Positions 32,352-41,135 of a stretch of DNA of 64,000 nucleotides are shown here, piece after piece. The notes under the pieces were generated by a model. The model saw only the letters and a program-made list of their open reading frames with translations. It made no database searches and was not told the DNA's origin. Every line of letters begins with the position of its first letter. Position 1 is the stretch's first letter. A program made the translations under genes and the position numbers. This stretch comes from Streptomyces sp. MMG1121. GTDB lineage: Bacteria; Actinomycetota; Actinomycetes; Streptomycetales; Streptomycetaceae. The stretch is from contig NZ_LGDV01000118.1 in assembly GCF_001280015.1 (NCBI RefSeq), forward strand, positions 1 to 64,000, in the 5' to 3' direction.

Positions 32352-32645
32352 CTACCGGACTTGAACGGGCGCACTCGGGTGCACCTCACGCTCGATGCGC
32401 GGCATGATGACGGGAACGTAGATGTCCTGGATGGCCTCACCCGCGTCATGGGCCTCCCAGTGCTCACGGCTCGCCCAGCGCTCGACGAGGACGAACCGCC
32501 CGGGATCCTCCTGCGAGTGATAGGCCTCCCAGCTGACACAGCCGTCCTCGCCGAGGCAGAGCACACGCATCCGGGCCAGAGCGTCGCCGACGACGGGAAC
32601 GTTCTCGGGGTCGGGGACCCGGACGATGACGATGAGGTCGAACAT
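32352..32645 (-). CDS. ABM-superfamily small protein (monooxygenase-like)
   Basis: A 97-residue protein of the antibiotic biosynthesis monooxygenase (dimeric alpha/beta barrel) fold, recognised by its size and the pattern VLCLGEDGCVSWEAYHSQED, then FVLVERWASREHWEAHD. ABM proteins are cofactor-free oxygenases or binding/cyclase-like proteins; the reaction here is unknown. Its ATG shares one base with the stop of the SDR-like gene (TGATG), with AAGGAG upstream, so it is made with the cluster. It could oxidise the thiazoline or the DADH-derived part, but there is no direct evidence. Confidence 0.78.
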   Translation of the reverse strand: MFDLIVIVRVPDPENVPVVGDALARMRVLCLGEDGCVSWEAYHSQEDPGRFVLVERWASREHWEAHDAGEAIQDIYVPVIMPRIEREVHPSAPVQVR

Positions 32646-33586
32646 CACTGCTCCTTGGCGGCGGTACGGGCGAGCTCCGGCAGCCACTCGGCGGCGGGAG
32701 TGAACGGGTGGCCGAGCGAAGTCGCCCGGTCGGTGGCCATGGCGAAGTCGGCAGGGCAGGAGAAGGGCGACAGGTCGGGGTCGCCGGCCGCGTCCTCCTT
32801 CTCGATCACCCGGGCCTTGAGCCCGGTGGCGTTCTCCACCGAGGCGCAGACGTCGTACACGCCGACGGGATCGGGAGAGGCGACGTTGACCGCTCCGGTG
32901 ACGTGCGAGGTGACCGCCCAGGCGAGGAAACCGGCCGCGTCCTCGGCGTGGACCAGCGAGGTCCGGCCGGGCCGGGCGTGCGCGACGATCGGCCGGTCCT
33001 CCCGGACCCGGTCGAGGTGGAAGCGGTAACGACCCGTGAAGTCCCCCTCGGCGGCCAGGACATGGGCCACCCGGGCAAGGACCACCGGCACCCGCGCATG
33101 ACGGGTCAGCGCGGCCTCGGCCTGGCGCTTGCCCTCGCCGTAGTTGGCCTCCAGATAGTCGGGGTCGTGCCACGGGAGGCCGGTGTCGAACGCGTACTGT
33201 GCCGGGTCGAGTTCGTCCTCCCGGGCGAGTGCGCTCAGCGCGGGTGCGGCGCTCGCGCCGCGGAACGTGTCCGCGTTGTACACCTCGATGGTGCTGGTCA
33301 TGACGATCTTCCCGGCCCGGTCGCCGAAGGCCTCGGCGGCCTCGACGGCGGCGTTGGGGGTGTAGCACATCTGGTGCACCACGGCGTCGAACCGCTCCCC
33401 CGCGACGGCGGCGGCCAGCTCGCCGGGGCGGGTGACGTCGGCGCGCAGCCGCCGGACCGAGTCGCCGAAGGGGTCGGCGGTCCGGCCGCGGGTGACGATG
33501 GTGACGCGGTGGCCCTGGTCGAGCAGCCGGCGTACCAGCACCTTGCCGAAGTAGCGGGTTCCCCCGATGACGCAGATCTCAGCCAT
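32645..33586 (-). CDS. NAD(P)-dependent epimerase/reductase-like SDR
   Basis: A 313-residue extended/atypical SDR. The Rossmann motif is VIGGTRYFGKVLVRRLLDQG at the N-terminus, of the GGTxFxG type typical of epimerase-like atypical SDRs. The segment KIVMTSTIEVYN supplies the active-site Ser/Thr region, but the canonical YxxxK could not be placed with certainty, so catalysis as a classical dehydrogenase is unproven. It could reduce a keto group or epimerise a centre in the cluster product. ATG at 33586 begins the Rossmann strand; an ATG at 33601 adds five residues and has its own AGGAAAG, so either may be used. Confidence 0.78.
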   Translation of the reverse strand: MAEICVIGGTRYFGKVLVRRLLDQGHRVTIVTRGRTADPFGDSVRRLRADVTRPGELAAAVAGERFDAVVHQMCYTPNAAVEAAEAFGDRAGKIVMTSTIEVYNADTFRGASAAPALSALAREDELDPAQYAFDTGLPWHDPDYLEANYGEGKRQAEAALTRHARVPVVLARVAHVLAAEGDFTGRYRFHLDRVREDRPIVAHARPGRTSLVHAEDAAGFLAWAVTSHVTGAVNVASPDPVGVYDVCASVENATGLKARVIEKEDAAGDPDLSPFSCPADFAMATDRATSLGHPFTPAAEWLPELARTAAKEQ

Positions 33587-33649
33587 CTGCTGTTTCCTCA
33601 TCTTTCCTGTAGTGCGTGAGCAGGGTCCGCCCGGTGGGTGGGGCCCGTG

Positions 33650-34888
33650 CTAGGCGGTCGCGGCCTCGACCTCTTCGGGTGCGGCCGCCGGGGCCTCGGG
33701 CGCCGCGGTCTCGTCCCGGCTGACCAGGCAGACGACCGCGCACACGGCGGCCACCGCGGCGGCGACGTACCAGTTTCCGCCCGGTACGCCGAGGGAGCGT
33801 GACAGGTCGAACAGGACGCCGGCGAGCAGGGAACCGATCATGTTTCCGGCGCTGCGGAAGAAGTGCATGGCGCCCATGGCCTTGGCGAGCCGCTGCTCGG
33901 GGACCTTGCGGGCGACCCAGACGTCGAAGGACGGCACGAAGAGGATCTCGCCGAGGACCACCGTCAGACAGCCGACGACCACCCAGGCGGCACTCCGGCC
34001 GGCGCCGAAGGCCAGGAACGCCACCGTCATCCCGGCCAGACCGATCGCCATGACCGTGCCGGGGCGCAGGCGCCCGTTCAGGAACTTGAACACCGGGTAC
34101 TGCAGCACCAGGATGCTCAGACCGGTGATCCAGAACGGTGAGGACGGCGCCCACTGCGGGACGTACTGCTCCAGGTGCAGCGGGATGCCGACCACGAATC
34201 CGATCGACAGGAACCAGAACACGCCCGACAGAAGCAGATAGCGGGTGGCGCCCCGCACCTCGATGCCCTTGAACACGGCCGTGCTGAACAGCGGCCTGCG
34301 GATCTGCCCGGCAGCCTCCTCGTCGTCCCTGGGCGCGAAGCCGTCCCGGGGGATGAACGCCGAGGCCACCAGGCAGTAGCCGAGGAAGACCGCGAACACC
34401 ACGGTGAACAGGGTGCGCAGTTCGACGCCGGCCAGCAGCGCGCCGAGCAGCGCACCGCCGAACAGGCCCACCTGCGCGGCCATCTGGAAGGTGGAGAAGG
34501 CCTTGGGCCGTTCGTCGTCCGGATAGGAGACGAGGACGTTCTTCAGGCCGGGAAAGGAGATCCCGGAGCCGAAACCGATGAAGAACGCGAGCACGCTGTA
34601 GCCGAGCACGCCGCTGCTGAAGCCCATCAGGCCGAGGGCGCTCGCCTCCAGCGCGGTGCCGAGGAACACCGCCCGGCGGACCCCGCCCCGGGCCGCGATC
34701 CCCTCGTAGAAGAAGGTGGCGAGCAGCCGGCCCACGTAGGTCATACACATGACCAGGCCGGCCCAGAACCCGCTGTCGGTGCCGCCGAGCGAGGCGACGA
34801 GGACGGGGAACCAGATGTAGCTTCCCGTGTTGGCGAGGAGGATGCCGGCGTTGACGCCGATGAGCGCCCGCCTGCGTTCGGTGCTCAC
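33650..34888 (-). CDS. MFS exporter of the biosynthetic cluster
   Basis: A 412-residue, 12-TM major facilitator. Early residues (ALIGVNAGILLANTGSYIWF) start TM1, and internal loops include FEGIAARGGVRRAVFLG-type motif A (around residue 60). The ATG overlaps the amidohydrolase stop by four bases (ATGA), tying it to the operon. It most likely exports the cluster product and may give self-resistance; no other resistance gene is visible. The C-terminus is Ala/Glu-rich (APEAPAAAPEEVEAATA). Confidence 0.85.
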   Translation of the reverse strand: MSTERRRALIGVNAGILLANTGSYIWFPVLVASLGGTDSGFWAGLVMCMTYVGRLLATFFYEGIAARGGVRRAVFLGTALEASALGLMGFSSGVLGYSVLAFFIGFGSGISFPGLKNVLVSYPDDERPKAFSTFQMAAQVGLFGGALLGALLAGVELRTLFTVVFAVFLGYCLVASAFIPRDGFAPRDDEEAAGQIRRPLFSTAVFKGIEVRGATRYLLLSGVFWFLSIGFVVGIPLHLEQYVPQWAPSSPFWITGLSILVLQYPVFKFLNGRLRPGTVMAIGLAGMTVAFLAFGAGRSAAWVVVGCLTVVLGEILFVPSFDVWVARKVPEQRLAKAMGAMHFFRSAGNMIGSLLAGVLFDLSRSLGVPGGNWYVAAAVAAVCAVVCLVSRDETAAPEAPAAAPEEVEAATA

Positions 34889-36207
34889 GCGGCCTGTCCC
34901 CTCTGTGCGGGGGCGCGCAGCCCGGCGATGGTGCGCGCGATGGCGGCGCGGTCGATCGCCACCCCCTGGACGACGGTGGCCGAGGGGAGCGCGGACAGCG
35001 GCTCGCCGGGGGCGTGCAGGTTGTACGTGGCGGTGGCTCCGACGCTCAGCGGGTGGGCGCCGCCGGCTTCGCCGCGCAGCTCGTCGAAGTAGCGCCGGCC
35101 GCCGACCGTGGCCTGGTGGCGCAGCGGCTGGGCCAGCGCGGCGTCGTCGCCGCGCAGCAGGTCAAGCTCGCTGAGGAAGGAGTATCCGTGGTAGGCGCCG
35201 GTGTTGCCCGAGTCGGTGCCCACGAGCAGATTCCCCCGGCCCAGCGCGGCCAGGGCGTTGCGGCGCATGTCGGCGAGGGCGGCGGTACGGGTCTCCTGGC
35301 AGCCGTACTCGATTCCGAAGGGCTTCTCGATGCCCTTGACGAAGTCCAGGTTGCGGCTGTCCTGCGTCTCGACGAAGCCCTCGCGGCCGTACTCGGTGAG
35401 GAACTCGTCACGGGTCATGACCATGGGGCGCAGTCCGGCGAGGGTGGAGACGAACCGGGCGCCCTCGAGGCCCTTCCAGTCGGCCGCGCCGAGGGTGCGG
35501 TCCCGCACGGTGTGGGCGAAGAGCCGGAAGCCGCACTCGTACGCCCAGCGGGTCTCCTGCTCGGTGTTGCAGTCGATGACCGCGGTGATGCCGCGCTCGG
35601 CGGCCATCCGCGCGGTGAACGTGAGGACCTCCCGCGACAGCCGGGAGAACCGCACCGGGCTGCCCGGCTGCTCGGTGCCGTCGGTGAACATGACCTTGAG
35701 GAAGGTGCCGCCGCGTGCGGCGTTGGAACGCAGCGCGTGATCCAGGTCGGCCTCGACGGCGAGCATGTGCACCGGCGCCGGGAACTCGACGCCGTGGCCG
35801 GTCAGACCGGCGGTGTTGGTCATCGCCGTGACGGCGTATCCGCAGTGCACGACCTCGGGGTAGGGCCAGGGCGAGGCCTGGCGTCCCGCCTCCCAGGCGT
35901 CGGCCACCAGGGGGTAGCCGAACATGTCCACGACGTGCGTGACCCCGTGGTACAGGTACTGCAGGGCGATGATCCGCGGGTCGTCGGCCGTGTCGTCCCA
36001 GTTGGCGGGGAGCGAGACATGGGCGTGGGTCTCGGTGTAGCCGGGCCACAGCTCCGGCTCGTCGCCTTGGCGGGTGCCCGAGGGGTCGATACGGGTGAAG
36101 ACACCGTCCTCGGTGGTCACGTCGAAGAGCGTCGCGGCGTCGAGGGCGGGGACGGCCACGCCGCGCAGGGTCGCGGGCTGCCGCGGGTGCTTGAGGGCGG
36201 TGTTCAT
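34885..36207 (-). CDS. Amidohydrolase-superfamily enzyme
   Basis: A 440-residue metal-dependent hydrolase of the imidazolonepropionase/TIM-barrel amidohydrolase group. The first metal site is YTETHAHVSLPANWDD (HxH near residue 62); later ligands probably include FAHTVRD and the Asp of GTDSGNTGAYHG near residue 325. Such enzymes hydrolyse or form cyclic C-N bonds. Its start overlaps the ATP-grasp gene stop (ATGA) and its stop overlaps the MFS start, so it is embedded in the operon. It may hydrolyse or cyclise an amide made by the ATP-grasp ligase; the substrate is unknown. Upstream extension of the frame lies over the ATP-grasp gene and is not real. Confidence 0.82.
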   Translation of the reverse strand: MNTALKHPRQPATLRGVAVPALDAATLFDVTTEDGVFTRIDPSGTRQGDEPELWPGYTETHAHVSLPANWDDTADDPRIIALQYLYHGVTHVVDMFGYPLVADAWEAGRQASPWPYPEVVHCGYAVTAMTNTAGLTGHGVEFPAPVHMLAVEADLDHALRSNAARGGTFLKVMFTDGTEQPGSPVRFSRLSREVLTFTARMAAERGITAVIDCNTEQETRWAYECGFRLFAHTVRDRTLGAADWKGLEGARFVSTLAGLRPMVMTRDEFLTEYGREGFVETQDSRNLDFVKGIEKPFGIEYGCQETRTAALADMRRNALAALGRGNLLVGTDSGNTGAYHGYSFLSELDLLRGDDAALAQPLRHQATVGGRRYFDELRGEAGGAHPLSVGATATYNLHAPGEPLSALPSATVVQGVAIDRAAIARTIAGLRAPAQRGQAA

Positions 36208-37457
36208 CGGGCGACGTCCACCTTCAACCGCAGGTCGATGCGGTCCAGGCCTTCCTCGCAGCGCTTGTTGACCTCGGTGCGGTCGGCGCCGGTGAAGATG
36301 ATGTGGCCGATCCAGTCGAAGTTGCTTCGCGCGAGCCGGGTGACCTCGGTGCCCGGCTTCTTGTAGGCGAGGGCGTCGTGGAAGCCGGGCAGCTCCCGCA
36401 GGCCGTCGAAGCCGATGGACTCGACCACGCCGGCGATCGGGGCGCCGAACCAGTGGCCGCCGGCGGTGGTCTCGCCGGGGAAGGGCAGTTCGGGCCGCTC
36501 GCCGAGGGCCTGCCGGATGACTTCCAGATACGGGTCGACGCCGGAGCTGATCTGCATGAGGCTCGGCACGATCCCGCCGATGAGACGGCCGTTGACCTCG
36601 CAGAGCACCGGTCCGTCCGGGCCGAGCAGGTACTCGGTGTGGATGAAGCCGAAGTCGACGCCCAGCTCGTTCAGGACGCGGGTGGTGGTGGCGAACAGCT
36701 CGTCCTGGAGCGGGTGTCCGCCGAAGTAGGTGGCGCCCATCTCGATGAAGTGCGGGAAACCGCTGAGCGGCCGGTCGGTGAGGCCGAGGTTGACCACCTC
36801 GCCGTTGCCGAGGACACAGGACTCCACCGAGATCAGCTCGCCGGTGACGAACTCCTCGATGACGATGTCCGGGATGCGTACGACGCCGCGCCCGTAGTCG
36901 GCGACCTCGGCGAGTTCGGCCAGGTAGGCGTGCAGGTCGTCCTCGTCCTTGAGGTGCAGGACGTGCAGGCTGGCCGTGCCGTCGGAGGGCTTGACCACGC
37001 ACGGGAAGCCGATCTCGCGGACGGCGGCCTCCACCTCGGCGGGGTCGGCGACGTGCGCGAAGCGCGGCTGGCGTACGCCGGTGCCGTCCAGGGTGAGGCG
37101 GGTCAGGTGCTTGTGCCGGGCGTTGCGGGCGCCCTCGACGCTCATGCCCGGCAGGCCCAGCGCCTCGGCGACGGCGGCGGTGTGGACGGTGTGGTACTCG
37201 CTGTACGTGGTGACCCCGTGGATCGGCTTCTCCGTGTGCAGCTTGCGTGCGAGAGCCGTCAGTTCCTCGATGGAGAAGGCCTGTTCGCTCTTGACGACCT
37301 GGCAGTTCGGATGCGCGTAGGCCGCCTCGGCCAGCGGCGACGCACCGAGGTAGAAGTCGGGGTCGACCGACACCAGGGTGACGTCGTGTCCGAGCTCAAG
37401 GGCGTTGGCGATGCCGGCGATCCCGTTGGGATTGCATTCGATCATGAGGATGTGCAT
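36204..37457 (-). CDS. ATP-grasp carboxylate-amine ligase
   Basis: A 417-residue ATP-grasp enzyme of the L-amino-acid-ligase (BacD-like) type. A pre-ATP-grasp Rossmann-like part (MHILMIECNPNGIAGIANAL) is followed by the ATP-binding lobe (GFPCVVKPSDGTASLHV, then IPDIVIEEFVTGELISVESC) and the Mg-binding CEVNGRLIGGIVPSLM. These enzymes activate a carboxylate as acyl phosphate and join it to an amine. Here it could couple the thiazoline acid, or an amino acid, to the AmCP-derived diamino acid. It starts 44 bases after the transketolase gene with a strong AAGGAG, and overlaps the amidohydrolase start. Confidence 0.86.
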   Translation of the reverse strand: MHILMIECNPNGIAGIANALELGHDVTLVSVDPDFYLGASPLAEAAYAHPNCQVVKSEQAFSIEELTALARKLHTEKPIHGVTTYSEYHTVHTAAVAEALGLPGMSVEGARNARHKHLTRLTLDGTGVRQPRFAHVADPAEVEAAVREIGFPCVVKPSDGTASLHVLHLKDEDDLHAYLAELAEVADYGRGVVRIPDIVIEEFVTGELISVESCVLGNGEVVNLGLTDRPLSGFPHFIEMGATYFGGHPLQDELFATTTRVLNELGVDFGFIHTEYLLGPDGPVLCEVNGRLIGGIVPSLMQISSGVDPYLEVIRQALGERPELPFPGETTAGGHWFGAPIAGVVESIGFDGLRELPGFHDALAYKKPGTEVTRLARSNFDWIGHIIFTGADRTEVNKRCEEGLDRIDLRLKVDVAR

Positions 37458-37501
37458 GACGTACGTACTCCTTGGCAGTCTTGGGGTGTGGGGAAGTCCG
37501 G

Positions 37502-38452
37502 TCAGCGCGCGCAGGCCCTGGAGAGCGCCTGCGGCCGGCCGCCGGCGCGGGCCCGGTGCACGGCCGCGACCACGGCGGGCAGGTCCAGGCCGAGCGCGGC
37601 CATGACCTCCTCGTGGTCACCGCCCTGTGCGGGCCAGCTCTGGTCCGCGCTCACCGGGGTGACCTCGCAGTGGGGCAGGAGCAGAGCGAGGGCCTCGGCC
37701 GCGCCGCCCTGGGCACGGTGCTCCTCGACGACGACGAACTTGCGGTGGTGGCGGGAGAGTTCGGCCGCGGCCTCGGTCAGATGCGGGTGGTCCAGGTAGG
37801 TCAGGTGCGCGTGGGCGGTGCCCGGCGTGTCCTGCCGTGCGGCCAGGGCCAGGCGGGTGCCCTCCTCGCCGACCGACACCAGACAGACGTCGGCGGGATC
37901 GCCCCGGTGCTCCCAGTTGACCAGCGGGGGCCGCTCGCCGGACCAGTCGAGCGACTCGTAGCGGGCATTGCGTCCGGTGCGGATGTAGTGCGGTGTGCCG
38001 GAGCGCGCCGCGTCCCGGACCACCGCGCGCATCTCGGCCTCGCCGTAGGGGGCCGCGATGGTCACGCCGGGGACGCTGCGCAGGATCGCGAGGTCCTCCA
38101 GGCAGTGATGGGTGGTGCCGAACCACGCCCCGGAGACGCCCGCGTACGGCGCCACCACGGTGACCCCGGCGGACAGATAGCCCAGGGCCAGCTTCAGGCT
38201 CTCCGCCGCCCGCAGCGCCGCGAACGGCGCGAAGGTGCTGACGAACGGCTTGTAGCCGCCGGCGGCGAGACCGGCCGCCATGTCCACCATGGCGCCCTCG
38301 GCGATCCCGAGGTTGAAGAAGCGGTCGGGGTGCGCGGTCTGGAAGGGGTGCCCCTTGCCGCCCAGGTCCGCCTCGAGACAGAGGATGGCGGTGTCGTCGG
38401 CGGCGAGCCTCGTCAGCTCGTCCCGGTAGGCGTCACGGCCCGAGAGGGTCAT
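37502..38452 (-). CDS. Transketolase C-terminal subunit
   Basis: A 316-residue protein equal to the pyrimidine-binding and C-terminal domains of transketolase. DRFFNLGIAEGAMVDMAAGL contains the Glu that activates thiamine diphosphate; the PAAPYGEAEM-like segment and C-terminal Rossmann part follow. Together with the next-upstream gene it makes a split transketolase. In DADH biosynthesis such a pair transfers a two-carbon ketol unit to the AmCP-bound glutamate semialdehyde. The ATG at 38452 overlaps the partner's stop (ATGA); an ATG at 38470 would overlap further and is less likely. Confidence 0.87.
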   Translation of the reverse strand: MTLSGRDAYRDELTRLAADDTAILCLEADLGGKGHPFQTAHPDRFFNLGIAEGAMVDMAAGLAAGGYKPFVSTFAPFAALRAAESLKLALGYLSAGVTVVAPYAGVSGAWFGTTHHCLEDLAILRSVPGVTIAAPYGEAEMRAVVRDAARSGTPHYIRTGRNARYESLDWSGERPPLVNWEHRGDPADVCLVSVGEEGTRLALAARQDTPGTAHAHLTYLDHPHLTEAAAELSRHHRKFVVVEEHRAQGGAAEALALLLPHCEVTPVSADQSWPAQGGDHEEVMAALGLDLPAVVAAVHRARAGGRPQALSRACAR

Positions 38453-39285
38453 CGGATGGCTCGCTTCCACTTGGCTGCGCGCTCGGCGTCGATGGTCACG
38501 TAGTGGGAGGCGGCCTTGCCCTGTACGGCGGGCACGCCCTTGCCCTTGACGGTGTTCGCCACGACAGCCAGTGGTCTGCGGGCAGTCGACCGGTCCGCGG
38601 CGAACAGCTCGGTGAGGAGCCCCAGGTCGTGCCCGTCCGTCTCGGCCACCTCGAACCCGAAGGCGGCGAACCGCCCGGCGAGGTCCGGCAGCGGCGAGAT
38701 GTCCGCCACCAGACCGTCGTTCTGGCCCCCGTTACGGTCCACGACGAGCACGAAGTTGCCCAGCTCCCGTGCGGCGGCGACCTGGCAGGTCTCCCAGACC
38801 AGCCCCTCCTGCAGCTCGCCGTCACCGGCGATGGCGATCCCGAGTCCGTCCTTGCCGCCGATCCGGCGGGCGAGGGCCCATCCGGCGGCGTAGGGGACGC
38901 CGTGGCCGAGGCTCCCGGTGGGGAACCGGACACCGGGGACCTTCGGGCCCGGATGACCGGTGTAGGGCGAACCCGCGAGGCCGTAGAGCGGCGCCGGGTT
39001 CTCCGGCAGGACGCCGCTGACGTGCAGGGCCGCGTACAGCCCGGCGGCCGCGTGCCCCTTGCTCAGGACGACCTCCGTACCCTCGTCGGCCGATGCCCGG
39101 TGCAGGGCCGCGACCAGGATGTCGAGTACGGACAGGCTGCCCCCCAGATGGCAGCCGCGGGGGCCGGCCGCCATGTCGACGACGAGCCGGCGGGCCTGTG
39201 CCGCGCGTGCGGTCAGGGTGGCGAGCACGGCCTGGCGGGTGTGGTCCTGTGCCACGGGTACGGCGGTGTCGAGTACGGCGGTCAT
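38449..39285 (-). CDS. Transketolase N-terminal (ThDP-binding) subunit
   Basis: A 278-residue protein matching the N-terminal half of transketolase. KGHAAAGLYAALHVSG, GSLGHGVPYAAGWAL and the ThDP/Mg motif IAIAGDGELQEGLVWE with downstream VVDRNGGQNDG are clear. It needs the C-terminal subunit encoded immediately downstream. The start overlaps the LysZ-LysK stop by one base (TGATG), preceded by GAGAGGAGC. In the AmCP context it should extend the aldehyde made by LysZ and LysY by two carbons, giving the C7 backbone of DADH; this role is transferred from vazabitide-type clusters. Confidence 0.88.
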   Translation of the reverse strand: MTAVLDTAVPVAQDHTRQAVLATLTARAAQARRLVVDMAAGPRGCHLGGSLSVLDILVAALHRASADEGTEVVLSKGHAAAGLYAALHVSGVLPENPAPLYGLAGSPYTGHPGPKVPGVRFPTGSLGHGVPYAAGWALARRIGGKDGLGIAIAGDGELQEGLVWETCQVAAARELGNFVLVVDRNGGQNDGLVADISPLPDLAGRFAAFGFEVAETDGHDLGLLTELFAADRSTARRPLAVVANTVKGKGVPAVQGKAASHYVTIDAERAAKWKRAIR

Positions 39286-41135
39286 CAGCGGCTCCTCTCG
39301 GGCAGGGCGAACCACCGGTTGACCGCGTCGGCGAGCAGCGAGCGCGCGGTGCGGTACTCCATGCCGTCGATGCGCTCCTCGTCGGTGTGGTCGAGCGAGG
39401 AGTCACCGGGCCCGTACGCCACCATCGGCACGTCGCGCCAGGTGGTGGCGAGCGTGTTCATGTCGGAGGTGCCCTTCTTCACCACGAAGCGGGGCTTGAC
39501 CCCGGCGTCGGCGAAGGCCCGCGTGAAGACCTTGACCAGCGAGCTGGAACGGCCGCCCGCGTAGCCGGGGGTGGCGCGCAGCACCTCGATCGCCACGTCG
39601 TCGTCGGTCTGGCCGAGCGCGGCGGCGCGCAGCGCGTCGAGGTCGGCACCCGGCGGCACCCGGAAGTTGAGGATCCCGGTGGCCGAGTTGTGCTCGCGCT
39701 CCGTGGCGCAGCTGATGTCGATGACGGCGCTCAGGGCCTCGGGCGCCAGTGCGAGCACCGCGTCCCGGAGGGCACCGAGGGCTCCGGTCAGGCGGTCCGG
39801 GGCGGACACCGCGTCCATGCCCGCCGAGTGACCGCTGGGCACCGAGGCGGTCACCCGGAGCTTGAAGAGCCCGAAGTAGCCGAGGGTCAGCTTGTGCGAG
39901 CCGCTCGGCTCACCGATGACGACGGCGTCGGCGGGGTAGTGGTCACGGACGTGGTAGGCGCCCTTGGAGGAGGAGATCTCCTCCTCGACCGCGCCGACCA
40001 CGCACAGCTGGCCGTCCTCCGGGATGTCCGCGTGCGCGAGCACCTCCAGGAAGTTCGCCAGGCTGCCCTTGGCGTCGACGCTGCCCCGGCCCCACAGCTC
40101 GCCCTTGTTCCACTCGACGGGCCAGTGGTGCGGGACCGTGTCGAGGTGGCCGAGGAGCAGCAGCCGCCGCGGGCCGCTGCCACGGGTGGCGACGAGGTTG
40201 CCCGCCCCGTCGACGCCGGCGTCCATCCCGCGCTCCCGGCACCATTCGGCCAGGAACGAGGCGAGCTCCGCCTCGTCGCCGGAGACCGAGGGCACCGAGA
40301 CCATCTTGGTGAGCAGCGTGAGGTCGGCGGCGGGCTCCCTGGTGCGCCAGAAGCGGGTCCAGGCCGAGGGCTCGGTCATGGTGTGCGGGCCGGTGATGGC
40401 CACGTCCGCGCTGCCTTCCAGGGCGATCTCGGCCGCACGCACCTTCTGCCGCATCCGGCCGCCCGCGTAGCGCGCACCGTCGCCCGGATAGGCGTCGCAC
40501 AGCGTCGAACGCGGGTCGTCCGGGTCGGTCAGGAGGCCCGCCGTGCCGGTGACCAGGCGCAGATGGTCGGCGTCGAGCGCGTTGGCCAGGACGGCGGCCA
40601 GCACATCGGCGTCCACGTTCAGCGGGGCACCGCCGTCGTGGTCCGCCACCGGCGCCGAGAGGCAGACCACGTCGTACGCGTCCAGGAGGGTGCTCAGACG
40701 TGCGCTGTCGACGCCGGTGGGGACGCCGGCCCGGTGGTCGCGCACGACGACGGACCGGCCCGCGTCGGTGTGTGCCTTCAGGGGACGATTGGCCCGGCCC
40801 GTCACCAGAGCGCCGCGCGCCGCGACGGCGGTGAACGCGCTCAGGTCCAAAGCCCGGAGGTTGTGCTCCACGGCGGGCAGAGTCACCTGCTCGTAGGCGT
40901 TGACCAGGTGCGCCATCTCCGCCGGCGGGCAGTAGCGCACCGCGTCGCCGTTGGCGAGCCGCAGGTGGGGCATCGGGCGGCCGATCGCCGCGTAGTGACG
41001 CTCGATGCCGGTGGCTCCGCCGGCCACGAGGAGCACCCGGGCGCCGCGGGCCACGAGCTCCGCGATCTCCTTGTGGATGGTCTCGCGGTCCAGCGTCGCG
41101 CTGCCCGCCTTGATCACGTACAGGGGCCTGGTCAT
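39285..41135 (-). CDS. Fused LysZ-type kinase / LysK-type deacylase
   Basis: A 616-residue fusion of two AmCP-pathway enzymes. Residues about 1-260 are an amino-acid kinase of the LysZ/ArgB group: VIKAGSATLD, LLVAGGATGIERHYA, LNVDADVLAAVLANAL and the lysine of GGRMRQKVRAAEIA. Residues about 265-616 are an M20 peptidase of the LysK/ArgE group: LLLGHLDTVPHHW, GRGSVDAKGSLANFL (metal-ligand Asp), VGAVEEEISSSKG (catalytic Glu pair) and a late DHTDEERI. The kinase would phosphorylate the side-chain carboxylate of the AmCP-bound amino acid; the peptidase would release the finished amino acid. These act at opposite ends of the pathway and are separate proteins in Thermus and, as I recall, other Streptomyces AmCP clusters. 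Start overlaps LysY stop (ATGA). Confidence 0.9.
   Translation of the reverse strand: MTRPLYVIKAGSATLDRETIHKEIAELVARGARVLLVAGGATGIERHYAAIGRPMPHLRLANGDAVRYCPPAEMAHLVNAYEQVTLPAVEHNLRALDLSAFTAVAARGALVTGRANRPLKAHTDAGRSVVVRDHRAGVPTGVDSARLSTLLDAYDVVCLSAPVADHDGGAPLNVDADVLAAVLANALDADHLRLVTGTAGLLTDPDDPRSTLCDAYPGDGARYAGGRMRQKVRAAEIALEGSADVAITGPHTMTEPSAWTRFWRTREPAADLTLLTKMVSVPSVSGDEAELASFLAEWCRERGMDAGVDGAGNLVATRGSGPRRLLLLGHLDTVPHHWPVEWNKGELWGRGSVDAKGSLANFLEVLAHADIPEDGQLCVVGAVEEEISSSKGAYHVRDHYPADAVVIGEPSGSHKLTLGYFGLFKLRVTASVPSGHSAGMDAVSAPDRLTGALGALRDAVLALAPEALSAVIDISCATEREHNSATGILNFRVPPGADLDALRAAALGQTDDDVAIEVLRATPGYAGGRSSSLVKVFTRAFADAGVKPRFVVKKGTSDMNTLATTWRDVPMVAYGPGDSSLDHTDEERIDGMEYRTARSLLADAVNRWFALPERSR

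Noticed and set aside
36207..37002. N-terminal extension of the amidohydrolase over the ATP-grasp gene
   Set aside because: The extension is Arg/Gly-rich shadow sequence; the ATG at 36207 overlaps the upstream stop in the same way as the neighbouring genes.
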